NCBI RefSeq assembly: GCF_014189455.1
Contig: NZ_CP050299.1
Coordinates: forward strand, 1 to 64,000
Reading direction: 5' to 3'
Length of the DNA stretch: 64,000 nt
From: Mesorhizobium huakuii
GTDB taxonomy: Bacteria > Pseudomonadota > Alphaproteobacteria > Rhizobiales > Rhizobiaceae
The notes below the pieces were generated by a model. It was not told the origin of the DNA and did no database searches. It worked only from the letters and a program-made list of their open reading frames with translations. The position numbers and the translations under genes are program-made. Shown here in pieces: positions 10,642-20,639 of the stretch (position 1 is the stretch's first letter; the number at the start of each line of letters is the position of its first letter).

Positions 10642-11805
10642 TCAGGCGGTCTTCATGACTGCACCCTCGATGACGACGCCGGCGCTGACGTATTTCCACA
10701 GCGCGACGAGCAGCTTGCGGGCGAGCGCCACAATCGTCGCCTTCTTGAGACGGCCGCCGTTGTGTTTGACCCGGTCCTGGAACCACAAGGTGAGCGCCGA
10801 TCGCGGTTGATGGCGCAGCCAGAGCCAGGCCGTCTGGATCAGCGTCGTTCGCAGCCTTGGATTGCCGGCTTTCGATACCCCCTGGTCGTGATCGACCGAG
10901 CCGCTCTGCCAGGGGGTCGCCGCCACGCCGGCATAGGCGGCGACCTGTCGTCGGTTGTCGAAGTGACGCGACAGCCCCTCCGACCACAGGACAGCGGCAA
11001 ACTCCGGCCCGATCCCCTTCAGGTGGAGCAGCATCGCCGGTGCCGGCGAGACAACCTGCGTGGCCGCGAGCATGGCATCGCGCTCGGTCTCGACCGCCTT
11101 GATCTGCTCGAGCAGCAGTTCGAGCCTGGCGAGTTCCCGGCCGACCTGCGCCTGCAGATGGGCCGGCAAGGGTCGGTCGTCGCCGGTCTTGAGCGCCTCC
11201 AATCTCTTCCGCCGGTCGCGGCGCAGCGGCTCGTAGCCGGACACGCCCTGGGCGAACAACAGGCCTTTGACGAGATTGACGTGTCGCACGCGCTCGTTCG
11301 TCAAGGCCTTGCGCTCACGCGAGATGCGGCGACGGTCTTCTTCCTCGGGCGTCGGCACCCGGAGCATCGCACACACCCGTGGCTCGCCTCGCTTGTAGGC
11401 CAGCAACGCCCTGACCAGCGCCTCACCGTCGATCTTGTCGGTCTTGGCCCGGCGCCGTCGGCGCGAGGTTGCAATCGATGCCGCATCGACGACGTGGCTT
11501 TCGATTCCTTCGGCCTGCAGCACGCGATGGATCCAGAAGCCGTCGAGCCCGGCCTCCTGGATCGCGATGATCGGAAAGTGCCGCCCGGTCCGCGCTTGCG
11601 CCATCCTGTTGAGCTCGGCAAATCGCGCCAGCATGCCGGCGACATCGCCGGCCGCCACCGCATGTTTCGACATCTTCTCGCCGCCACCCGGCGACAGCGA
11701 GGTGATCAACCATTTCGAGCGACTCAATTCCAACGAGACGAAAATCGCGCCAAGATCGGTGCGGATAGCGGTCGGCGCTTTGGGTTGGTGAGCTGCTACG
11801 GGCAT
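10642..11805 (-). CDS. IS110-family transposase, apparently intact
   Basis: A 387-residue protein from ATG 11805. The N-terminal RuvC-like DEDD domain has FVSLELSRSKW, IAIQEAGLDGFWIHRVL and RRRAKTDKIDGEALVRALLA. The C-terminal domain has LLHLKGIGPEFAAVLWSEGL and the serine-bearing VAATPWQSGSVDHDQGVSK. Both halves are in one frame and of normal length, so it could be active. A longer reading upstream to 11880 exists, but the family start is close to 11805. IS110 elements usually lack obvious inverted repeats, so I did not set element ends. Confidence 0.9.
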   Translation of the reverse strand: MPVAAHQPKAPTAIRTDLGAIFVSLELSRSKWLITSLSPGGGEKMSKHAVAAGDVAGMLARFAELNRMAQARTGRHFPIIAIQEAGLDGFWIHRVLQAEGIESHVVDAASIATSRRRRRAKTDKIDGEALVRALLAYKRGEPRVCAMLRVPTPEEEDRRRISRERKALTNERVRHVNLVKGLLFAQGVSGYEPLRRDRRKRLEALKTGDDRPLPAHLQAQVGRELARLELLLEQIKAVETERDAMLAATQVVSPAPAMLLHLKGIGPEFAAVLWSEGLSRHFDNRRQVAAYAGVAATPWQSGSVDHDQGVSKAGNPRLRTTLIQTAWLWLRHQPRSALTLWFQDRVKHNGGRLKKATIVALARKLLVALWKYVSAGVVIEGAVMKTA

Positions 11806-12372
11806 GCTTGCCTCCAGGATAAGGTGTTGATTACGCGACCTCACTTTGCCACAGCGCAGGTCGCTATCCACCCTCCTCATAGGATCTGGCTTGGACGGTG
11901 CGTTCTTGGCGCATTAGTCGGCTCCGGCGGTTTCAGATTGTGCTTTGGAATCAGTGGCATGAAACCAAAGTATATCTGAACCCGCCGGGCCTTGCCTGCA
12001 CAAAGTGCCGATTCACGTAATAATATCAATGTGTTGGCGTTTCTGGACGGAAACTAGTCTAGGTGACCGGTGCAAGGAATCGGCCGAGAGTGTTCCGCAG
12101 GGCGCCGAGGCGACAGGCGAACTCTTCTTCGCGCATCAGCTGGACGTTTGACCCCAGCCTTTGGTGGGGCATCCTTAGCTGGACGGTTGCAGTGTCACGA
12201 TCGGATTCGCGCCTGCGCGTAGCCAGCAGCGTCTGCGATTCCATAGACAACAACATTGTTGCCAGGGTTTTTTCTTTAAAGGCTGTTCATTCGTTGGACA
12301 GTCCCTCAAGACTCACAGGGCAGTTCGCGAGATAGCTGCCGTCTCGGCGCTACGCCATTCAGCTAGCCCACC
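11806..12372. other. Intergenic stretch with a dispersed repeat at its right end
   Basis: No convincing gene. It contains the end of the IS110 element and, at 12319-12386, a copy of a repeat found again at 35419-35487. Confidence 0.5.
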
Positions 12373-12386
12373 TTAGGGCCTTTGCT
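12319..12386. repeat. Dispersed repeat, copy 1 (about 68 bp)
   Basis: Starts GGCAGTTCGCGAGATAGCTG and matches 35419-35487 with few differences (one single-base indel and a handful of substitutions by eye). It overlaps the last codons of the outer-membrane factor gene, so the 3-prime end of that gene may have been replaced by it. Confidence 0.75.
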
Positions 12387-13734
12387 CCCTATTGCTCCTC
12401 CGGCGATCCGGCCCCGCACTGCCCGCACTGCCGCCCAGACTGCGGTACAGCTTCGATTCGTTGAGCAACTGGTCGTGGCGGGCGTGGGCAAGCGCCATCT
12501 CGGCTGCGCAGCGGCTCTCCTGGGCATTGAGCCAGTCAATGCGGTTGATGGCACCCGACCGGTAACGGGCTTCGAGCAGCTTCTCGGTTTCCTGGGCGGC
12601 CCCTAGGACATGGCGGCGGCGTCGGACCTGTTCGGCATAGTCGGCCTGTGCACCGAGTGTATTGGCAACTTCGGAGAAGGCAGTGAGCAAAGTAGTGCGG
12701 AATCCGAGGACCTCTTTTTCATACTGTGCCCTGGAAACCGCAACCTGCAGCGTTATGTCCTTGAAATTGAGGAGGGACAAGGCAGCGTTTGCACCTAACG
12801 TCGCAACGGGATTGGAGATGAACGCGAGCAATTGCCCGCTGGCGGTGCCGAGGGATCCGGTGAGGGAAATCGCCGGGTAGAAACTGGCCTGAGTTGCGTC
12901 GACGTTCTTCAGCATGGCACGGAGCCTGGCCTCTGCGGCTCGCAAGTCTGGGCGACGCGCGAGCAGGTCGGCCGGCAACCCAGTCTGGATCGGGGGTAGC
13001 TTCTTGCTCGGCAGGCGCTGCGGCTCTGGAACAGGGTTAGGTGCGCCATTCAAGAGCACAACCAGGGCGTTCCGCTGTACAAGGCGATACTGCTTGCCCT
13101 TCGAAACCGTCAATGCCCGCTCCTCGACCTGCTGCTCGGCCCTGCTGAGATCCAGATCGGAAACCGCACCGGCCGCAAGCTGGGCGCGCACAAGCGCCAA
13201 AGTCTGCTTGGCATGGGCAAGGCTGGTTTCCGCCGACGCGAGCGACTGATTGGCGTACGCGATGTTGAAATACGCCTCGACGGTTCCTGCGCTAGCGAGG
13301 AGGCGCGCGTTTTCGTAATCTTCCGCTGTCGCATAAGCCTCAAAATCCGCCTTGTCCCTCTTTGCCGCTAGCTTGCCCCACAGATCAATCTCATAAGACA
13401 CACTGATGGATGTGTCGCTCCCGCCGACCTGGCCGTTCACCTGGGGGAGCAAGGCTTGCGCAGCTGTATTTGCCTGAAGTCGGGCGGGATAGGCGTTAGC
13501 AGCCGCAATGAGGACGTCATTATTTCGGCCGATGACCTCGCCGACAAGCTTGTCGAGATTGGCGTTCCCGAACGCCAGCCACCAGCGGTCTGTGCTGGCC
13601 TGCACAGCGCTCCCTACCGCAGCGGTCGACCAGTGGGGCCCGGCTGGAAGTTCGGGGCGAAGATATGTGCTCGACAGGCTGCAACCGGCGAGCAGGACAA
13701 GGCAACCGGGTACGATCAGTCTGATGAGCTTCAT
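12373..13734 (-). CDS. Outer-membrane efflux lipoprotein (OprM/NodT family)
   Basis: From ATG 13734 the protein starts MKLIRLIVPGCLVLLAGCSL with a lipobox (LAGC), so it should be lipid-anchored in the outer membrane. Two outer-membrane-factor repeats follow: WWLAFGNANLDKLV, SVSYEIDLWGKLAAKRDKA and, in the second half, GLPADLLARRPDLRAAEARL and FYPAISLTGSLGTASGQL. Length (453 residues) is normal for a TolC/OprM-like channel. It lies about 320 bases downstream of the MacA-MacB fusion gene on the same strand and is the natural exit duct for it. The extreme C-terminus overlaps a dispersed repeat and may not be original. Confidence 0.9.
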   Translation of the reverse strand: MKLIRLIVPGCLVLLAGCSLSSTYLRPELPAGPHWSTAAVGSAVQASTDRWWLAFGNANLDKLVGEVIGRNNDVLIAAANAYPARLQANTAAQALLPQVNGQVGGSDTSISVSYEIDLWGKLAAKRDKADFEAYATAEDYENARLLASAGTVEAYFNIAYANQSLASAETSLAHAKQTLALVRAQLAAGAVSDLDLSRAEQQVEERALTVSKGKQYRLVQRNALVVLLNGAPNPVPEPQRLPSKKLPPIQTGLPADLLARRPDLRAAEARLRAMLKNVDATQASFYPAISLTGSLGTASGQLLAFISNPVATLGANAALSLLNFKDITLQVAVSRAQYEKEVLGFRTTLLTAFSEVANTLGAQADYAEQVRRRRHVLGAAQETEKLLEARYRSGAINRIDWLNAQESRCAAEMALAHARHDQLLNESKLYRSLGGSAGSAGPDRRRSNREQRP

Positions 13735-13803
13735 TTTCAATCTCTTGAGGGCTGGCACAAGGCGTTACGGTCGGGAAAGCCGAAGACCAGGTGGATGCAG
13801 AGC
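13500..13803 (-). repeat. Duplicated macB/outer-membrane-factor junction, copy A
   Basis: This stretch, covering the 5-prime end of the outer-membrane factor gene and the bases before it, is similar in order and sequence to 13835-14140 (for example ATATGTGCTCGACAGGCTG in both). Copy A holds the functional start of the outer-membrane factor. Confidence 0.7.
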
Positions 13804-13834
13804 GCTAATAAGAGGCGTGATTAGCGCAAGCAGC

Positions 13835-14140
13835 CACGAGGAGGACATCGTCGTTTTCGTTGATGACCTCGCCGATCAGCTCGAACGTCAGCCAGCAGTG
13901 TCTGCCGTGGCGTGGTTAGCACTTGCTGCCGCGCCGGTTGGCCAGCAGGGCCCCTGGAGGGAGTTCGGGGCCAGGATATGTGCTCGACAGGCTGGTGCAA
14001 CCCGCGAGCAAGACAAAGGAACAAGGTAAGATCCGTCTGATGAGCGTCATTTTTCAGTCTCTTGACAGCGCATCTACGGGATTCAGGCGGGATGCGTTAC
14101 GGGCGGGAAGGAAGCCAAAGGTCAGGCCCATCCAGAGCGC
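13835..14140 (-). repeat. Duplicated macB/outer-membrane-factor junction, copy B
   Basis: Decayed second copy of 13500-13803. Read leftwards it would be the start of another outer-membrane factor, but several indels destroy the frame. Its right part is the real 3-prime end of the MacB coding region; the matching part of copy A (13740-13803) is a degenerate MacB tail. Confidence 0.7.
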
Positions 14141-17100
14141 TACTGCGCAGGCAGCGACAATAGCTTTGACCGAGATGATTATCGGAAACTCGCTGCCCGG
14201 CTCGCCCAATACGGTTGCGATGCCGAGCGCGAGTGCCACGCCGAGAATTGAACCGGCGATGCACATTGTGACGGCCTCAATCAGGAACTGAAGCATGATG
14301 TCGATCCGGCGCGCTCCAACAGCCATGCGCAAGCCGATCTCGCGGGTCCGTTCAGTGACGGTGATCAGCATCATGTTCATGACACCAATGCCTCCGACAA
14401 CCAGCGAGATCGCAGCCAGGGAGGAGGTCAGTTGCCACATCGTCTGAGATGTGTGCTCAACCGACTTACGCCACTGATCTTGGTTGAAAACAGTGAAGTC
14501 CTTCGTGCCGTGCCGACGAGTCATCAGGCCGACGACGGCGCGCTCCGCGACAGTCGTGTCGACAGAATCGGCGACCCGCACCGTCAGGGCATGAAGACTT
14601 GGACCGGCACCCTCAAGTCTGCCCTTCACGGCCGTATAAGGAAGTAAGATCTTCGGCGAGCTGTCAAACCGTAGCGCCGGTGGGGGCGCAAAGACGCCAA
14701 TAATGACGACGGGAACACGCCCGATCAGGAGGATGTTTCCGAGCGGCGATTCGTCGTTAGGGAAGAGAGTTGCGGCCATCCTGTCATTGATCACTGCTTC
14801 CTGGCTGCGCTCAGTGATGGCCTCGGCTGAAAAGAATGAGCCCTTCAGCAACTTGAGAGCGTTGACCTTAAGATAATCCTGGCCGACGCCGGTGACTGTC
14901 GCCGCGACGGAAGTGTGCCCAAAACGAATTTGTGCGGATGTCCGGACTTCCGGGGTCACGCTGTCGACGTAAGACTGGTCGGCGAGCGCATCGGCATCCG
15001 AGACGACCAGGGCCTTGATGCTCGAAGCACCCTTGTCACCAAAATGGCGCCCGGGAGAGATCTCGAGAGTGCTGGCTCCAAATCCTCCCAACTGGCGCAG
15101 AAGTTCCTGACGGGCGCCCTCGCCGAAACCGAAGGCCGTCACAACTGCCGCAATGCCGATAATGATGCTGAGCATCGTGAGGAAGGTACGCACGCGATCG
15201 GTTGCCATCGATCGTATCGCCATCGGAAAGGCTTCTACCAGGCGGCGCCTGAACGCCGAGAGCGAACCGACGGGCCTGCTGTCGTGTAACGCCGGCGGCC
15301 CATCAGTCTTCCGGTCCCGCGTCCGGCGGTCGGAAAGGATGACCCCTTCTCGGATTTCGATGATGCGGTCAGCGTGACTTGCGATCTCCATGTCGTGAGT
15401 CACGATGATGATGGTATGACCGTCGGCATGAAGTGCCTTCAAGGTATCGAGAACGGTTTCGCCGCTCTTCCTATCTAGCGCCCCTGTCGGCTCGTCCGCG
15501 AGGATGATGCGACCGCCATTCATCAACGCGCGGGCAATCGAAACCCTCTGTTGCTGGCCGCCGGACAGCTGGTTCGGACGGTGGTCGAGACGATCACCGA
15601 GACCTAGCCTGCGCAGTAGAGATGTCGACCTTTCCCGGCGTGAGCCGGCGTCGAGGCCGGCATAGACGGCGGGCATCGCCACGTTGTCGGCCGCGCTCAG
15701 CGTTCCGAGAAGCTGATAATGTTGGAAGATGAAGCCGAAATGTTCCCGTCTCAACGCCGCAAGATTGTCCGCGGTCAGGCCGGCAACGCTGCGGCCGCCG
15801 ACGCGATAGTCACCAGAACTCGGCTGGTCCAAGCAACCCAGGATGTTCATTAGCGTCGTCTTGCCTGAGCCGCTTGCGCCGACGATCGCCACCAGTTCGC
15901 CACCCGCGATGGAAAGGCTGACGCCGGCCAGCGCCATAATCGTCTCGTCTCCGGCGTGGAAAACCCGCGAAACGTTCTCGATTTCAAGGAGTGCATTCAT
16001 TTCATCACCGCGCCCAACATTGGTTCCCTTTCCAGCGGCAGGGATGACAACTTCATCACCGACAGAGAGGCCATCGAGTACCTGCGCCTTGAGCGTGTCG
16101 GTCAAGCCTATTGTCACCAGGCGCTCCGTGAGTTCGCCGCTTGGCGTGCGAATCTGCACGCGGTAGCGACCATGTGCATCTGGCTCCGTCAGAGCTGACC
16201 ATGCTACGAGCGGTACGTTCTCGGCCTGGCCGGAAACAACCTTAACCAAGGCGTTCATCTTTGGCCGAAGCCGCCCTTCCGGGTTCGATGTGGAAAAGAG
16301 GCCGTTGTAGTAGACTGCTGACGCCTGGGTTTCCGCACTGAGATCATCAGCAATCGACGGAGGCGCGGGCTCTATCTCTTCCAGTACGCCTGAAATAGGG
16401 ACTCGAGTGTCCCCCAGGAGCGTGAAGCGGAGGTTCTGACCTGGCTTTACACGGGCAATGTCGATTTCCGAAATCTGCACCTTCACCCGCATGACGTCGA
16501 GTTGTGCAAGAACCACGATCCCCGGCACGGCCTGGCTTGAGTTCAACGTTTGACCTTCTTTAACCAGCACAGCAACAACGACGCCGTCCATGGGCGCGCT
16601 GAGCTTCGTATGGTCGAGGATTGCGCGGGCCTCCTCAACCGCGAGCGTCTTCTCCTCGATCCGCGCTTCACATTGCTCGACTTTCGCCTCCTGCGCAAAA
16701 AACGTCGCTTGCGCTTTCTCCAGGTCGGCGGCCGATGCTGCCTTGTTCCGGCTCAGTGTCTTCTTTCTCCGGAAATCCATCTCGGCCTCTTTCAGTCGTA
16801 TTCCTGCTTCCTTGCGATCCGCGTTGGCACTGGCGAGGTTGGCTTGGGCAGTGAGTAGTTTGTGCTGCTCTTTCGTAGGGTCAATTTCGGCGATCAAGTC
16901 ACCAGACTTAACCGTTTGACCGAGCTTTACATACAATGTCTTCAGTTGGCCCGATACCTGGGCACCAACTCTAACCGTACGGGCAGGCTCCAAAACGCCG
17001 TTCGCAAGAACGGTCTCCTCGACCGAACCGAGTATCACGCGCTGCGTGACGACAGGATCGCGCGTCTCGTGTTCGAAACCTTCGGTCGCGGATGCAATGG

Positions 17101-17158
17101 CAAACACCACCGCGGCGATCCCTAGGCACCAGACAAGCACCCTTCTTTTACCCTTCAT
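14054..17158 (-). CDS. MacA-MacB fusion: periplasmic adaptor joined to ABC exporter
   Basis: One frame of 1034 residues encodes two proteins that are normally separate. Residues 1-386 are MacA-like: one N-terminal membrane anchor, VRVGAQVSGQLKTLYVKLGQ (lipoyl half), a coiled-coil hairpin, then beta-barrel parts. From residue 387 (ATG at 16000, MNALLEIENVSRVF) it is MacB: Walker A GASGSGKTT, LSGGQQQRVSIARAL, Walker B ILADEPTGALD, then a MacB periplasmic core and four membrane segments, ending NASRLNPVDALSRD. The MacB part is 648 residues, the usual length. In the +1 frame the junction reads TGATGA just before the MacB ATG, the expected place for a MacA stop, so a small indel upstream could have fused them. 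Exports macrolides, peptides or lipids in other bacteria; substrate here unknown. The TTG at 17161 is not needed. Confidence 0.9.
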   Translation of the reverse strand: MKGKRRVLVWCLGIAAVVFAIASATEGFEHETRDPVVTQRVILGSVEETVLANGVLEPARTVRVGAQVSGQLKTLYVKLGQTVKSGDLIAEIDPTKEQHKLLTAQANLASANADRKEAGIRLKEAEMDFRRKKTLSRNKAASAADLEKAQATFFAQEAKVEQCEARIEEKTLAVEEARAILDHTKLSAPMDGVVVAVLVKEGQTLNSSQAVPGIVVLAQLDVMRVKVQISEIDIARVKPGQNLRFTLLGDTRVPISGVLEEIEPAPPSIADDLSAETQASAVYYNGLFSTSNPEGRLRPKMNALVKVVSGQAENVPLVAWSALTEPDAHGRYRVQIRTPSGELTERLVTIGLTDTLKAQVLDGLSVGDEVVIPAAGKGTNVGRGDEMNALLEIENVSRVFHAGDETIMALAGVSLSIAGGELVAIVGASGSGKTTLMNILGCLDQPSSGDYRVGGRSVAGLTADNLAALRREHFGFIFQHYQLLGTLSAADNVAMPAVYAGLDAGSRRERSTSLLRRLGLGDRLDHRPNQLSGGQQQRVSIARALMNGGRIILADEPTGALDRKSGETVLDTLKALHADGHTIIIVTHDMEIASHADRIIEIREGVILSDRRTRDRKTDGPPALHDSRPVGSLSAFRRRLVEAFPMAIRSMATDRVRTFLTMLSIIIGIAAVVTAFGFGEGARQELLRQLGGFGASTLEISPGRHFGDKGASSIKALVVSDADALADQSYVDSVTPEVRTSAQIRFGHTSVAATVTGVGQDYLKVNALKLLKGSFFSAEAITERSQEAVINDRMAATLFPNDESPLGNILLIGRVPVVIIGVFAPPPALRFDSSPKILLPYTAVKGRLEGAGPSLHALTVRVADSVDTTVAERAVVGLMTRRHGTKDFTVFNQDQWRKSVEHTSQTMWQLTSSLAAISLVVGGIGVMNMMLITVTERTREIGLRMAVGARRIDIMLQFLIEAVTMCIAGSILGVALALGIATVLGEPGSEFPIIISVKAIVAACAVALWMGLTFGFLPARNASRLNPVDALSRD

Positions 17159-17740
17159 CAACGCTCACCTCCGCTCTCTGAAGACATTGTTTTGCCCTGT
17201 CGTGCGGCGGAAACGGCATTGACTCTCATCGACCTGGACCGAGAATGGCTCCGGCAAGAGCTTTTTCTGCTGAGAAGTCGCAACCGACGCGGAAAGCATG
17301 ATTGCGAACGCGGACACGCGGCGATGAAGATGATAGTGAAGCACCGGGCGAGCATTCATTGTCCCCTTCCGAGGCAGTTAGCAGCAGCAAGCCCAGCGCT
17401 AACGCGATGGGACCGAAGAGTAGGCTGACCGGAACAACGCACCTTCCGATGCAGTTGCGGATTTTGGACGTTTGCTTTGGTCGCATTCCGGAGACAGTTT
17501 CCTATCAAGCGACGCGCGCTTGGGCGCGCATACATCTGAGTGGTCATTGGCGCGAACGAGGTTCTCGCTGTGACTGACGCTTCCGAGGGCACCGCCGATA
17601 TAAAGCGCGAGCTGAGGCGGCATGAGATCAGCAAGCCGTCACGTCCCTCCTTGACCCTATTGGATGCTCGAAAGGCCTCACTCGTGTAGACAGCCGGTGA
17701 GTGCCGTCTAGGTCAGCAAGGGATCACCTTCGATGCTCCC
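17159..17740. other. Intergenic stretch between the efflux genes and the PepSY gene
   Basis: Leftward readings at 17165-17359 and 17226-17486 are short, and one has a hydrophobic stretch (VSLLFGPIALALGLLLLTAS), but neither has a clear ribosome site or known domain. The promoter of the efflux operon should lie here; I could not define it. Confidence 0.4.
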
Positions 17741-18247
17741 CTACGGGTTTTGGCCCAGATAGCGCGCTTCACGCTTGAAGATCATGCACTCAGGATATGA
17801 CAGTGCATCCTTCGCATCGCGGGCGAATGAATAAGGCGACATTTCCATGATGAGGGCCGCGGCGGCATGGCCATCCGGCTCATGCCGATCATACTTCGTC
17901 GACGAAGGATAACGCCACAAGGCTTGCCTCGAGGCTACAGTGGACAGGGGTTCCACTCTGGTGGTGGCGCATCGGTTTATCCTTAGCTCCTTCGCCGGCA
18001 CCACCCACACGGGCCAAGTTTTGAGGTCGAAGTGCGTTTCGACCTCGAGCCCCTTCGACTCGACGGCATCCGACCAGCCGTCGTCCGTTTTAATCGAACG
18101 GAGCTGCCTTCGGTCCGCTTCAAGCTTAATCAGTACGGCTTGGCGCGGTTGCCATTCGGCGATTCCCAGGTCGGATTTCCCGCCGGCCAGTGCAGAGCCG
18201 ACGGTGGTCACATTAATAAAAAGTGCCGAGATCAGGATGTCGTTCAT
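17741..18247 (-). CDS. Small periplasmic PepSY-like protein
   Basis: From ATG 18247 (MNDILISALFINVTTVGSAL, then AGGKSD) there is a signal peptide. A single PepSY-like unit follows: IAEWQPRQAVLIKLEADRRQ, LRSIKTDDGWSDAVES and VETHFDLKTWPVW. After about residue 95 the sequence no longer looks like the family, so the end may be frameshifted. Such proteins often sit beside an OmpR-type two-component pair and modulate its sensor. It is divergent from the response regulator gene. Confidence 0.6.
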   Translation of the reverse strand: MNDILISALFINVTTVGSALAGGKSDLGIAEWQPRQAVLIKLEADRRQLRSIKTDDGWSDAVESKGLEVETHFDLKTWPVWVVPAKELRINRCATTRVEPLSTVASRQALWRYPSSTKYDRHEPDGHAAAALIMEMSPYSFARDAKDALSYPECMIFKREARYLGQNP

Positions 18248-18406
18248 AACTGGCCTTTTAATCGATTGTTGCAATGACGCCCCTTCTGACACCCATAGCT
18301 GACAGGAGCCTGAAAGCCTCCGGACATTTGCGCCACGGGGGTTCAGCGTAGCGTCAGGTTCTGTCAATAAGGCAAGGATCTTGCCCTCGAACTGGAGCCG
18401 GCACAC

Positions 18407-19066
18407 ATGATACGAATACTACTCATTGAAGACGACGAGGACCTTGGCAGTGCTGTACGCGAACATACGATGGCTGATGGCCACGCGGTCGACTGGGCCA
18501 AGGACCTGTCCGAAGCGCGGGATAAAGCAAGTTTGGTCTCCTACGAGCTTGTCCTGCTCGACATTCACCTGCCAGATGGCAACGGCATCGATTACGTGCG
18601 GGAGATGAGGAAGCGGCTTGATTCGACACCGGTCATCATCGTGACAGCTCGCGATCAGGTCTCGGACAAAATCGAGGGGCTCAACGCAGGTGCCGACGAC
18701 TATTTGGTCAAGACGTTCGATCTCGGCGAACTTTCCGCGCGCATTCATGCCGTGGGGCGTCGTCATGGGAAGCTCCCGGAGCCATATTGTGTCGGGACGC
18801 TGTCAATAAACTCGGCCGAGCGGCGCTGCGAGCGCGACGGGCGGGCGGTCTACCTGACTGCACGCGAATGGACAGTTTTCGACTGCCTTCTGCGCCGGCC
18901 CGCAACGGTAGTTTCGAAGGCGAAGATCGAGGACGTACTCTTTTCCTTGGGTTCGGAGATTGAGAGCAACACCGTGGAGGTTTATGTTAGCCGGCTCCGC
19001 AAGAAGATCGGCGGGGACCGAATAGCGACAGTGCGTTGCTTCGGGTACAGGTTCATGGTCACATGA
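18407..19066 (+). CDS. OmpR-family response regulator
   Basis: 219 residues. The receiver domain has the acidic pair in LLIEDDEDLG, the phosphoacceptor Asp52 in LLDIHLPDG, Thr in IIVTARDQ and Lys102. Lys102 is normally followed by Pro in this family; here it is Thr (VKTFDLGE). The C-terminal winged helix is complete, with REWTVFDCLLRRPATVVSK and NTVEVYVSRLRKKIGG. Its TGA overlaps the ATG of the kinase gene (ATGA), so they are coupled. By position it probably controls the PepSY and MacA-MacB genes. Confidence 0.9.
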   Translation: MIRILLIEDDEDLGSAVREHTMADGHAVDWAKDLSEARDKASLVSYELVLLDIHLPDGNGIDYVREMRKRLDSTPVIIVTARDQVSDKIEGLNAGADDYLVKTFDLGELSARIHAVGRRHGKLPEPYCVGTLSINSAERRCERDGRAVYLTAREWTVFDCLLRRPATVVSKAKIEDVLFSLGSEIESNTVEVYVSRLRKKIGGDRIATVRCFGYRFMVT

Positions 19067-20354
19067 AGAAGCCGCACAGCATGACGCGCAGGCTGATACT
19101 GAGGCTGGGGGGCGCAACGCTCCTGGTCTGGATTTTCGTCCCCACCATTGCTGCGCTCATGGTAAAGGACGTTATCTACGAAATCTGCGACGACTATCTG
19201 GAGCAAACTGCCGAGGTCGCGGCGTCGGCGTACGTCGATGTGGCGAAGAAGAAGTTTGAAGTATCTGAGCCGCCCAGCTTCGACGATTGGATTATTCAGT
19301 TCCAAGTTCGCACGCGTGACGGGAAGGTGCTCCTCGATTTGATCGAAAATCCGCCGAAGCCATTCCCATCTGCTCCCTTGCGTGAAGGCTTTTCGACAAC
19401 CGCTACTGACCGCATCTATACGAAGAAAATAGCGCTCGACCTGTTTGCGCAGGCGGCCCAACCGCTCTCGGTCCGCCGTCACGAAGTCAATAAGGCCGCA
19501 GTTAAGGTCTTCGTTCCGATGATCGTCTTCCTGCCCTTTAGCGTAGCCGTGTGCTGGATGGTAATCCGGCGGTCGCTGGCGCCAATCGAAGTACTGAAAC
19601 AGGAGATCGGGTTGCGCGACGGCGGCAATCTCACACTGATGGGGTCGAGCGGCCTCCCGGCAGAATTGGCCCCCATCGCGGCCTCCGTCGATCGGCTTGT
19701 CGAACGTCTACGGGCGGCCCTGGATGCCGAACGCGAGTTCGCCGCAAACTGTGCACATGAACTGCGCACGCCGATCGCAGGCTCGCTGGCTCAGCTGCAG
19801 AGGTTAGTGGCCGAAATTCCCCTGGGCTCGGCGAGAACGCGTGCGCGCGGCATCGAGAAATCGCTGTCGAGGCTTGGCCACCTTACCGAAAAACTGCTTC
19901 AACTCGCGCGGGCCGAATCGGGGATCGGCATCGCAGACCACGCGATCGATCTTGTCCGAGTGGTTCGGCTAGAAATTGATGACTTTGAGAAAAAACCGCG
20001 ATTTGCCGGACGGCTAATCCTTGACGTCGACGGCTGCCCCACTTTGATGCGCAAAGTAGACGTCGATGCGTTTGCCATCATCCTTCGTAACCTGATTGAG
20101 AATGCGCTCACGCATGGAGTGCCCGATACTACGATAACAGTTTCCGTCGGAACTGATGGAACCATTGCCATTGCAAACTCGGGACCGGTGGTGCCCCCCA
20201 AGATCTTGAAGCGATAACAAAACGATTTAGGCGTGGTGCGACCTCAGCGGCGGGCTCAGGCCTTGGTCTAAACATCGCTAGTAAGGCGATCAAGGGGGAT
20301 AGGTGGCAGTCTTGCACTTGCGTCGCCTGCCCGTGGTCGCGAGGATGGTTTTGA
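19063..20354 (+). pseudogene. Sensor histidine kinase, frameshifted in the ATP-binding domain
   Basis: From ATG 19063 there is an N-terminal membrane segment (LLVWIFVPTIAALMV), a periplasmic sensor part, a second membrane segment (VFVPMIVFLPFSVAVCWMVI), a linker, and an H-box CAHELRTPIAG with His232. The N-box is RNLIENALTHG. The frame stops at 20217 right after IANSGPVVPPKILKR. A single missing G (ATCTTGAAGCG instead of ATCTTGGAAGCG, about 20206) explains this: the other frame continues EAITKRFRRGATSAAGSGLG, the G2 box, to a stop at 20354. As written the kinase lacks the G2 box and should be inactive, unless the gap is a sequencing error. Confidence 0.85.
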
Positions 20355-20639
20355 GGCGATTATTCGAATCCCTCGATGACCGCAGCGACCAGATTGGACG
20401 TAGGAAGCATTGCACGCTGCTGGCAGGCAACGAGAATGTCAAACAAGGGGTGGTGGTGACCATCCGCGGCGGGCGCGCGCCCCAGAGGAAGTCAGCTGTC
20501 GCGCGGCACACCACATCCAATCTATGCGCGGAACAAGCATACCGCGGCTCGCAGAAGCTTGAGGCGATTACGCCTGCACTCATGAGTCGTATTTCGTAAG
20601 CGGTCAGCCGATAACGTCAGGCCTAAAGTTCCAAGGCAT

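Noticed and set aside
10762..11979. 405-codon rightward open frame opposite the IS110 transposase
   Set aside because: The opposite strand carries all IS110 motifs; this frame has none.
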